Part shown: in pieces, positions 13,371 through 20,118 of the stretch
How the letters are laid out: each line of letters starts with the position of its first letter
How positions within the stretch are numbered: the stretch's first letter is position 1
Assembly (NCBI GenBank): GCA_902783305.1
Contig: CACZQU010000332.1
Coordinates: 1 to 24,736 of the forward strand
DNA: 24,736 bases
DNA from: an uncultured Lachnospiraceae bacterium
GTDB lineage: Bacteria; Bacillota; Clostridia; Lachnospirales; Lachnospiraceae
Direction: 5' to 3'
Notes under the pieces: model-generated
Databases searched by the model: none
Seen by the model: the letters and a program-made list of their open reading frames with translations, nothing else
What the model was told of the DNA's origin: nothing
Program-made: the position numbers and the translations under genes

Positions 13371-15044
13371 TTATTTTCTAAACAGGCCGCTCTTGCTTTT
13401 CGTCATGGCCTTGGTCAGAGCAAGGATATTGTTATTCATTTCAGCCAGCTGCGCCTGCTGCGCTTCCATCTGTTCCGTGATGACTCTCTCGAGCCTCTCA
13501 AATCCTTCATTACGGGAGCTGCTCCCTACCAGTACGACATCATCCCCGCCCTTCGCCACGGAAATATCCGAGAGCAGAATTCTTACCTTTTCCATGGTCT
13601 TGTATGTCTGGGACTGATACTGGACATATTCCTTCATATTCTCATTAAAGGCTTCGGCAATCTCTTTATTGGAACGGTTGAGCTCCTGGTTGGAGCGGAT
13701 CATCTCCTCATTGGTATGGATCAGATCCTGGCTTTGTTCTCCGGTCTCAATAGCCTTTTCCATGGACTCCGCCGCAGCCTCCAGATACTTCTGCATTGCC
13801 TGGTTGCAGGCCACCCAGAATTTTGACGAGGTTTTCTCGGATTCTCTCATGTAATCCACGATGTGCTGATAATCCATCTGCTGCTGCTTCTGAATATCCT
13901 GGTTGTCCTTCAGAACCCGGCTGGCGGATGCAATATAATCATCCTGTGCCTGCATCAGCTCAGTGCTCATTTTCTGCAAGGAGCGTTCCTGGGCATTGTA
14001 CGCCTCTGCCAGCTGTTCACAAAGGGTCTGATAAAGACTGGCCGTATATTCTGTATTGTCTTTCTGCGCCTTCGTCATCTGGGCAAGGGCTGCATTGAAG
14101 TCACTGAACTGCATTTTGAAGGACTGATTCATCTGCCGCAGAAATTCATTGAGAATCGAACGGACAGCGTCCTCCTGAAACTGATTGACATTGCTGATCA
14201 TGACGTCGATGGACTCGCTCATTTTCTGGAAGGCAGGCGTAATTACCTTCTCAAAGCTGTCTGCCAGCGAGCTTGAAAACTGAGTCATCATCACATTGAG
14301 CATGTTTGTCTGCAGCTTCTGGCTGGCAATCAGCAGATTTCTTGACTCATTTTCCGCCGTCGGAAAAACATAAGCATGGAACCGCTCCATAAATGCCGTA
14401 TAGCTTTCCGACATTCTTGAGTAGGCGTTTTTGATACTGACCGTAAACGCAATCGAAAACGAGATCCCATAGATGGATGTCAGAAAGGCAACCTTGATCC
14501 CATCCACCAGAGACTCCACCGACGAAGTCATGGCACTGTAATTGGATGGATTAAACGCCTTCAGTCCCCATACCAGTCCAAGAAAAGTTCCCAGGATTCC
14601 CAGACTGGTAAAAATATCCGGAATGATCTCCATCGTCTTTTTGTGAATATGGATGTCGATCTCGTCTTCGTTGATATACTCTTCAAGATCCTCGATCCCT
14701 TCCACGCTGGCCGAGATGCTGTTTACAAAGCTGTCCATTCTGCGGTCGAGATAACGGTTGGAAAAGATCCCGTCCAGAACAGCCAGGCTGTGCATCTCAG
14801 CGCGCCCGGGTTTTTTAAAGATGGTTTTGAGCTCCTCCTGAGCTCTGCGGAAAGCCGAGCTGAAGGAAATGAGCCGGAATGTACCCGCAAACATGCCGCC
14901 CAGATAGATGACCGCCATGAAGACGAGAAAGACAAAATTATATATCATAACACCCGGCTGATCTCTGCCTATGTAGAAGGTCATGGCTGCCAGAGCGGCA
15001 GTGACCAGGAGAAAGAGTAATAAATTTGACAATTTTTTTCCCAT
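13371..15044 (-). CDS. MotA/TolQ/ExbB-type proton channel subunit with long tail (ZorA-like)
   Basis: A 557-residue membrane protein. Helices are predicted at about 5-25, 30-55, 143-163 and 183-205. The last pair (IFTSLGILGTFLGLVWGLKAF and GIKVAFLTSIYGISFSIAFT) matches the MotA/ExbB channel core. About 350 residues of mostly helical, Gln/Met/Ser-rich cytoplasmic tail follow (206-557), the distinguishing trait of ZorA, whose tail projects into the cell. Flagellar MotA lacks this tail. The start is ATG at 15044, because GGAGG stands 6 bp before it; an upstream in-frame start would add seven residues. With the OmpA-domain partner 11 bp downstream it should form a 5:2 proton-driven stator complex. 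No ZorC, ZorD or other Zorya effector lies in the window. Function in this setting is not known. Confidence 0.85.
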   Translation of the reverse strand: MGKKLSNLLLFLLVTAALAAMTFYIGRDQPGVMIYNFVFLVFMAVIYLGGMFAGTFRLISFSSAFRRAQEELKTIFKKPGRAEMHSLAVLDGIFSNRYLDRRMDSFVNSISASVEGIEDLEEYINEDEIDIHIHKKTMEIIPDIFTSLGILGTFLGLVWGLKAFNPSNYSAMTSSVESLVDGIKVAFLTSIYGISFSIAFTVSIKNAYSRMSESYTAFMERFHAYVFPTAENESRNLLIASQKLQTNMLNVMMTQFSSSLADSFEKVITPAFQKMSESIDVMISNVNQFQEDAVRSILNEFLRQMNQSFKMQFSDFNAALAQMTKAQKDNTEYTASLYQTLCEQLAEAYNAQERSLQKMSTELMQAQDDYIASASRVLKDNQDIQKQQQMDYQHIVDYMRESEKTSSKFWVACNQAMQKYLEAAAESMEKAIETGEQSQDLIHTNEEMIRSNQELNRSNKEIAEAFNENMKEYVQYQSQTYKTMEKVRILLSDISVAKGGDDVVLVGSSSRNEGFERLERVITEQMEAQQAQLAEMNNNILALTKAMTKSKSGLFRK

Positions 15045-15187
15045 TTCAAACCTCCAGAAGATCACAATGGAATGCCTTGCCTTTCAGCATAACATATCCC
15101 CATAAAGCAGATGTAATCCGGACTGTCCTTCAGCCCCTTGCGGACGTTACGTTTTTTCCCTTTACCTCCCGTCATTCCAGAGCCTGT

Positions 15188-15222
15188 CCCGCCGCCAAAT
15201 CCCTGAAGAAGCCTGCGGCGGG
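15188..15222 (-). terminator. GC-rich hairpin between pheT and the motor operon
   Basis: CCCGCCGC (15188-15195) pairs with GCGGCGGG (15215-15222), with a loop of about 19 nt, 38 bp beyond the pheT stop. No U tract follows on the minus strand, so it may be a weak or factor-dependent terminator, and the motor genes may be partly co-transcribed with pheST. In the rest of 15066-15259 I see only weak -10-like sites for the motor operon. Confidence 0.35.
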
Positions 15223-15259
15223 GCAGTTATGAACTTTCCTGTCATCTCAGTTAAGTTGT

Positions 15260-17677
15260 TCAGGAACGGAGCTCGATTCCCATCGCTCCAAGTCCATTCA
15301 TGATCTTTTTCATCGCCGCGGTAATATCCGCTTCCTCCAGCGTGCGGTCCTTCGCTCTGAAGACAAGGGAGTACGCAAGAGATTTGAAGCCCGGACGGAT
15401 CTGAGAGCCTTCATAAAGATCAAAGAGGATACAGCTTTCCAGAATCTTCCCACCTCTTTGAATAAGGATTTCTTCAATCTGGCCTGCTGTCACCTCCTTC
15501 GGAACCACAAGGCTCAGGTCCCTGGTCACCGACGGAAAACGGGCAATCCCGGTATATTTACGGTCGTAGCTTGCAAAAGGAAGGATGCTCCCGATATCGA
15601 TCACCGCAAAATAAACTCTCGTCCCGATACGATAGTTTTCTGATACCTGAGGATGAATTTCACCCAGGAAACCGACCCTGGTTCCGTCATAAATGATGTC
15701 CGCCTGTCTTCCCGGATGCAGGAAAGGCTTTTTGTCGGAAGGGTCATACTTCACCTTGTCGTGCATTCCTGCCTTTTCAAAGAACTCTTCGCACACTCCC
15801 TTCATGTCAAAGAAATCACCGTCTCCGTACATGCCAAGGGTAAACAGGGTCCGCTCATCCGGGAGAGATTTGATCGGAAGCTCCCTGGGCAGATAGACAT
15901 TCCCCACCTCATACAGCCGGACGTTTTTGTTCTGGCGGTTGAAGTTCGTGGAAAGGGAGGTCAGCATACCGTTCAGCGTGGTCGTACGCATGATGCTGTA
16001 GTCTTCTCCAAGCGGATTGCTGATGGTGACAACTTTGCGCAGAGGACTGTCCTGTCCGATCAGAAGCTTGTCGAAGACCTTCGGGCTTTCAAAGGAATAG
16101 GTCATTCCTTCGGAGAAGCCGCAATACTCGGCTACATCTCTGGCCTGGTTCTGGATGCGAAGCTTAAGCGGCATCTTTCCTGTAGTCGCTTCTCCTGTCG
16201 GAAGAGTGACCGGAATCTTATCATATCCATAAAACCTTGCGACTTCCTCTGCAAGGTCTGCCATACAATGAATGTCCTGGCGGAAGGTAGGCGCCACAAT
16301 CTCACCGGTGCTCTCATCGTAAGCCAGCTCCACCCGGGCAAGATACCCGAGCATTTCTTCTCTGGAAAGATCCGTTCCCAGAAGCCGGTTGATTTTGTCG
16401 GCGTCAAAATAAACCCGTGAAGGCTGCGGAAGGCTTTCACATACATCCACCATACCGCCGACCACTTCACCGGCGCCAAGCTCCTCCATGAGCTGGCAGG
16501 CACGGTCGATTGCCGCGGAGGCATTATTGGGGTCAAGTCCTTTTTCAAATTTACCGGAAGCGTCTGTCCTCAGACCGATCCTCTTGGCTGACAGACGGAT
16601 GTTTGCCCCGTTGAAATTTGCCGATTCGAACAAAACCGTTTTCACTTTATCGGTAATCATGGAGTTTTCTCCGCCCATGATTCCCGCAATACCTACGGCC
16701 TTTTCCGCATCGCAGATCATCAGGACATCGTGATCCACAGCTCTCTCCTGTCCGTCCAGCGTGACAAACTTCTCGCCGTCATCGGCACGGCGCACCACAA
16801 TCTCATGTCCCGCGATGGTGTCCAGGTCAAAGGCATGCATGGGCTGGCCATATTCCTCCATGACATAGTTGGTAATGTCGACAAGATTGTTGATCGGGCG
16901 GATTCCGTTTGCGGCGAGGCATCGCTGCATCCATTTCGGCGAAGGTCCGATCTTCACATTTTTCACAACCCTGGCCGTATATCTGGGGCAAAGCTCCGGT
17001 GCTTTCACGGTAACCTTGATATAGTCATTGACATCTTCCGTGTTTCCGGTTTTTTTCACCTCTGGCGGGACAAACCTTTTCCCGAAGGTCGCAGCAGCTT
17101 CTCTCGCAATCCCGATGACTCCGTAGCAGTCTACCCTGTTAGAGGTTATTTCATATTCAAATACGACGTCTCTCAGTCCGAGAGCGTGAACCGCGTCTTC
17201 TCCCGGAGCATGCTCCTCCTGAAAGATGTATATTCCGTTTTCAGGAGCTTCCGGAAACATCTCCCGGCTGCTTCCCAGCTCCTCGATGGAGCAAAGCATT
17301 CCGGCAGAGTCGACCCCCCGGAGCTTTCCTGCGTTGATCACAATGCCTCCTTCTGTCTTCTTTCCGTCATGACTGCCGGCTACCCTGCCGCCATCCAGCA
17401 CTACCGGGACAACCGCTCCCTCAAAAACATTGGGTGCTCCTGTCACAATCTGCACCGTTTCCGTTCCCACATCGACCTGGCACACGACCAGCTTGTCGGC
17501 ATCCGGATGGGGCTCAATTTTCAGGATCTTACCGATGACAATCCTGTCCAGATCGGCATCAAGCTTACTGTACCCTTCCACCTTGGTGCCGGAGAGCGTC
17601 ATAGCGTCCATATACTCCTGTGCATCCACATTCAGATCCGGTACATACATCTTTATCCAGGACATTGAAGTATTCAT
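15260..17677 (-). CDS. pheT: Phenylalanine--tRNA ligase beta subunit
   Basis: The large subunit of the alpha2-beta2 phenylalanyl-tRNA synthetase. The 805-residue length is standard. Domains run in the usual order: N-terminal part, EMAP/OB-fold tRNA-binding domain (about 40-150, IGKILKIEPHPDADKLVVC), B3/B4 editing domain that hydrolyses Tyr-tRNA(Phe) (about 205-395, RPINNLVDITNYVMEEYGQP), B5 domain (about 405-475), catalytic-like core (LAEEVARFYGYDKIP onward) and C-terminal ferredoxin-like anticodon-binding domain (PSVTRDLSLVVPKEVT to the end). The ATG at 17677 has AAAGGA about 13 bp upstream, longer than usual; an ATG four codons later is an alternative. It follows pheS after an unusually long 194-bp gap. 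Confidence 0.98.
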   Translation of the reverse strand: MNTSMSWIKMYVPDLNVDAQEYMDAMTLSGTKVEGYSKLDADLDRIVIGKILKIEPHPDADKLVVCQVDVGTETVQIVTGAPNVFEGAVVPVVLDGGRVAGSHDGKKTEGGIVINAGKLRGVDSAGMLCSIEELGSSREMFPEAPENGIYIFQEEHAPGEDAVHALGLRDVVFEYEITSNRVDCYGVIGIAREAAATFGKRFVPPEVKKTGNTEDVNDYIKVTVKAPELCPRYTARVVKNVKIGPSPKWMQRCLAANGIRPINNLVDITNYVMEEYGQPMHAFDLDTIAGHEIVVRRADDGEKFVTLDGQERAVDHDVLMICDAEKAVGIAGIMGGENSMITDKVKTVLFESANFNGANIRLSAKRIGLRTDASGKFEKGLDPNNASAAIDRACQLMEELGAGEVVGGMVDVCESLPQPSRVYFDADKINRLLGTDLSREEMLGYLARVELAYDESTGEIVAPTFRQDIHCMADLAEEVARFYGYDKIPVTLPTGEATTGKMPLKLRIQNQARDVAEYCGFSEGMTYSFESPKVFDKLLIGQDSPLRKVVTISNPLGEDYSIMRTTTLNGMLTSLSTNFNRQNKNVRLYEVGNVYLPRELPIKSLPDERTLFTLGMYGDGDFFDMKGVCEEFFEKAGMHDKVKYDPSDKKPFLHPGRQADIIYDGTRVGFLGEIHPQVSENYRIGTRVYFAVIDIGSILPFASYDRKYTGIARFPSVTRDLSLVVPKEVTAGQIEEILIQRGGKILESCILFDLYEGSQIRPGFKSLAYSLVFRAKDRTLEEADITAAMKKIMNGLGAMGIELRS

Positions 17678-17819
17678 AATGACAATTCGTTTCCTTTCTT
17701 TATCGTAAATGACCGCAGCTATTCAGTCGTGCCTCGTCCTCCCTGCCGGGCAGATCTACAAATGAGCACCGCAAGACAACCACGCAGGGGGCACTTCCAT
17801 TACGGCTCCCCGGGCTGGG

Positions 17820-17839
17820 CCTGCCGCCGTAACGGCAGG
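17820..17839 (-). other. Hairpin in the pheS-pheT intergenic gap
   Basis: CCTGCCG and CGGCAGG form a 7-bp stem with a 6-nt loop, 32 bp beyond the pheS stop codon. It is not followed by a U tract on either strand, so it is more likely a processing or partial attenuation element than a full terminator. The remaining 150 bp before pheT contain no further recognisable element. Confidence 0.4.
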
Positions 17840-17871
17840 GGCCTGCAACTGAACACTCAGGATTGATCCGT

Positions 17872-18897
17872 TTAAAACTGCTTCAGGAACCTGATATCAT
17901 TCTCATAAAGCAGGCGCATATCATCGATCTCATATTTCAGGAGAGCGATCCTCTCCAGACCGACACCAAACGCAAATCCGGTATACTCCTCCGGGTCGAT
18001 CCCGCACATACGCAGGACATTGGGATGAACCGTGCCGCACCCAAGGATTTCAATCCAGCCGGAGCCTTTGCAGAAACGGCAGCCCTTTCCTCCACATTTG
18101 AAGCAGGAAACATCCACTTCAGCACTGGGCTCGGTAAAGGGGAAATGATGCGGACGGAATTTTGTCTTCGTCTCCGGTCCGAAAAGCTCTTTGGCAAACT
18201 CCTCCAATGTCCCTTTCAGATCCGCGAAGGTAATGTTCCTGTCGATAACCAGTCCTTCGATCTGATGGAAGGAGGGAGAATGAGTCGCGTCCACTTCGTC
18301 TGAACGGAACACTCGTCCAGGCGCAATCATACGGATGGGAAGGACTCCTTCCTCCATCTTTCTGGCCTGAACCGGAGATGTCTGGGAGCGGAGAAGAATT
18401 TCATCCGTGATGAAAAAGGTATCCTGCTCATCCCTGGCCGGGTGATCCTCAGGGATATTCAGCTTGGTAAAATTATAATCGGCATATTCCACTTCCGGTC
18501 CTTCCACGACTTCATATCCCATGCCAATGAAAATCCTCTCCACCTCATCAAGAGCAATGGAATTGGGATGTCTGTGGCCAAATCTGGCTTTTCTGGCCGG
18601 AAGGGTCACATCGATCACTTCTGATTTCAGTTTTTCTTCACGGATCTTTGCTTCAAAGGCGGTACGGGACTCATCCAGCCATTTCTCGATCTTTTCCCTT
18701 GTGTCATTGACGAGCTGGCCTACCTCCGGCCGGTCCTCCGGTTTTACATTCTTCATTCCTTTCAGAATCGAAGTCAGTTCTCCCTTTTTTCCCAAAAAGG
18801 CAATCCTTGCTTCATTCAGCTTGTCCGGTCCTTCCGCCTCTTCAATTTTTGCCTTGGCTCTGAGCGAGAGCTCCATCAGCAAGTCTTTCATTTCCAT
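17872..18897 (-). CDS. pheS: Phenylalanine--tRNA ligase alpha subunit
   Basis: The catalytic subunit of phenylalanyl-tRNA synthetase; it activates Phe and charges tRNA(Phe). The 341-residue protein starts with the N-terminal coiled coil that binds tRNA (residues 1-90). It then shows the class II motifs: GHRHPNSIALDEVERIF, motif 2 FRSDEVDATHSPSFHQIEG, and motif 3 GFAFGVGLERIALLKYEID. The Cys-rich loop CFKCGGKGCRFCKGSGW lies before EILGCGTVHPNV, as in many Gram-positive PheS proteins. AAAGGAG precedes the ATG by 11 bp. Upstream there is no T-box, but a 16-bp palindrome and small hairpins occur in the 149-bp gap after the recombinase gene. Confidence 0.98.
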   Translation of the reverse strand: MEMKDLLMELSLRAKAKIEEAEGPDKLNEARIAFLGKKGELTSILKGMKNVKPEDRPEVGQLVNDTREKIEKWLDESRTAFEAKIREEKLKSEVIDVTLPARKARFGHRHPNSIALDEVERIFIGMGYEVVEGPEVEYADYNFTKLNIPEDHPARDEQDTFFITDEILLRSQTSPVQARKMEEGVLPIRMIAPGRVFRSDEVDATHSPSFHQIEGLVIDRNITFADLKGTLEEFAKELFGPETKTKFRPHHFPFTEPSAEVDVSCFKCGGKGCRFCKGSGWIEILGCGTVHPNVLRMCGIDPEEYTGFAFGVGLERIALLKYEIDDMRLLYENDIRFLKQF

Positions 18898-18933
18898 GAA
18901 ATTTATTTCTCCTTTCTCATCAATAAACGCAGG

Positions 18934-18949
18934 TTCATCTTAAGATGAA
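18934..18949. promoter_or_regulatory. 16-bp perfect palindrome upstream of pheS
   Basis: TTCATCTTAAGATGAA is self-complementary over all 16 bases and lies 37 bp upstream of the pheS ATG. It could be a binding site for a dimeric regulator or a stem in the leader RNA. CAGGAT/ATCCTG and ACCG/CGGT hairpins lie just before it, giving a structured leader. No regulator is identifiable. Confidence 0.35.
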
Positions 18950-19046
18950 TCCGTTCAGGATGCTGATCCTGCTATTTACCGCTTCACGGTTCTCAAACGA
19001 TATCCGGCCTGACATCATGCAGGCAGTGTAAACCATCCGCTTCGTG

Positions 19047-20108
19047 TCAGTCTGCTTTTTCTCTCAGTTTTACCGCTCCGGCTGCCTGCCTTCTCCGGTA
19101 ATCATCCAGAGCGGCATAATGAGCCCGGGTAGTATTGACATCGTTGTGTCCGAGTACCTGGGCAACCAGGTAGATATCTCCGGTCTCACGGTACAATGAC
19201 GTTCCATAAGTACTCCTAAGCTTATGAGGAGTAATCTTTTTCGTTGTTGTCACCTGCCGGGAGTACTTTTTCACGAGATTTTCCACAGCCTGAATCCCGA
19301 TTCTTTTCTTCTGTGTGGAATAAAACAAAGCATGCTCATGTCCTTCCTGAGCGGTTATGTTCTTTCTGACAGCCAGATAAGCCTTTAATGCCAGCTCCAC
19401 CTCGTCTCCAAAGTAAACGGTCATCTGCTTTCCGCCTTTTCGGGTGACCAGGATTCCATTGGTTCTGAAATCGACGTCCTCCACATCCAGTCCTACACAT
19501 TCCGAAACCCGGATACCGGTACCCAGCAAAAGAGTGATGATGGCCAGGTCTCTCTCCTTTGTCTTTTCATAATAGACTTTTTTCTGGCCGGTGAGGCTGT
19601 CTCCGGCATGCTCGACATAGTCAAGCAAGACAGCCACCTCGTCCGGATCCAGACGGATGATTTCCTTCTCGTGGATTTTGGGCATATCCACCAGAACCGT
19701 GGGATTTGTGGTAATCCTCTCCCGCTTATAGTAATAGGAATAAAAGCTCCGCAGGGCGGAAAGCTTTCTCTTCAGCCCCCGCTCCCCGTTGGTCTCCTGG
19801 CGGTCTCCGTTCTCATATAATTTCAGATACAGGATATATTCCTCCAGGTCAGCTGCCTTGATCTGGTCCAGAATTCCCACATCAAGATCTTTCAGTGTCT
19901 TTCCCTTAAGGGAAGGATTTTCCTTCAGCATAAATTCAAAAAAAACCCGCAGATCATAGGCATACGACAGCTTTGTCCGCGCAGAGGTCGTCTGGTCTAC
20001 TCCGCGGAAATACTCTCTGGCGAAGTCCGGAAGCGTACCCAGAACCTCCCTGAGCTTCAACGTATAGTCGATCATCATCTGATCATGATAAGTGACCCGT
20101 TTCTCCAT
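19047..20108 (-). CDS. XerS-like tyrosine recombinase
   Basis: A 353-residue site-specific recombinase of the integrase family. Residues 25-130 form the SAM-like core-binding domain and 150-345 the catalytic domain. Catalytic residues: Arg200 (GTGIRVSE), Lys224 (RKGGK hairpin), His295 and Arg298 (HKLRST), His321 (LGHNDVNTT) and Tyr331. Length and segments such as KERDLAIITLLL resemble XerS, the single chromosome-dimer recombinase of streptococci, more than XerC/XerD (about 300 residues). The nucleophile is unusual: His330 stands at the common Tyr position and Tyr331 is one residue later. The start is ATG at 20108, with GAGAGGA just upstream, only 10 bp after the beta-mannosidase stop. The setting is housekeeping, with no phage genes or att repeats, so a chromosomal role is favoured over an integrase. 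Confidence 0.85.
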   Translation of the reverse strand: MEKRVTYHDQMMIDYTLKLREVLGTLPDFAREYFRGVDQTTSARTKLSYAYDLRVFFEFMLKENPSLKGKTLKDLDVGILDQIKAADLEEYILYLKLYENGDRQETNGERGLKRKLSALRSFYSYYYKRERITTNPTVLVDMPKIHEKEIIRLDPDEVAVLLDYVEHAGDSLTGQKKVYYEKTKERDLAIITLLLGTGIRVSECVGLDVEDVDFRTNGILVTRKGGKQMTVYFGDEVELALKAYLAVRKNITAQEGHEHALFYSTQKKRIGIQAVENLVKKYSRQVTTTKKITPHKLRSTYGTSLYRETGDIYLVAQVLGHNDVNTTRAHYAALDDYRRRQAAGAVKLREKAD

Positions 20109-20118
20109 CCTCTTCCTC

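Noticed and set aside
12337..15044. Complete Zorya defence system
   Set aside because: Only ZorA- and ZorB-like genes are present. No ZorC, helicase ZorD, ZorE nuclease or ZorF/G gene occurs in the surrounding sequence, which is entirely housekeeping genes. The defence label is therefore not supported.
18935..19018. 27-codon leader peptide ahead of pheS
   Set aside because: An ATG-initiated frame runs to a TGA inside the 16-bp palindrome, but it has no ribosome binding site and only two Phe codons that are not adjacent, so it does not look like a Phe attenuation peptide.
19047..20108. Prophage or integrative element marked by the tyrosine recombinase
   Set aside because: No excisionase, phage, conjugation or transposase genes are nearby, no tRNA gene or flanking direct repeats are visible, and both sides are core genes.
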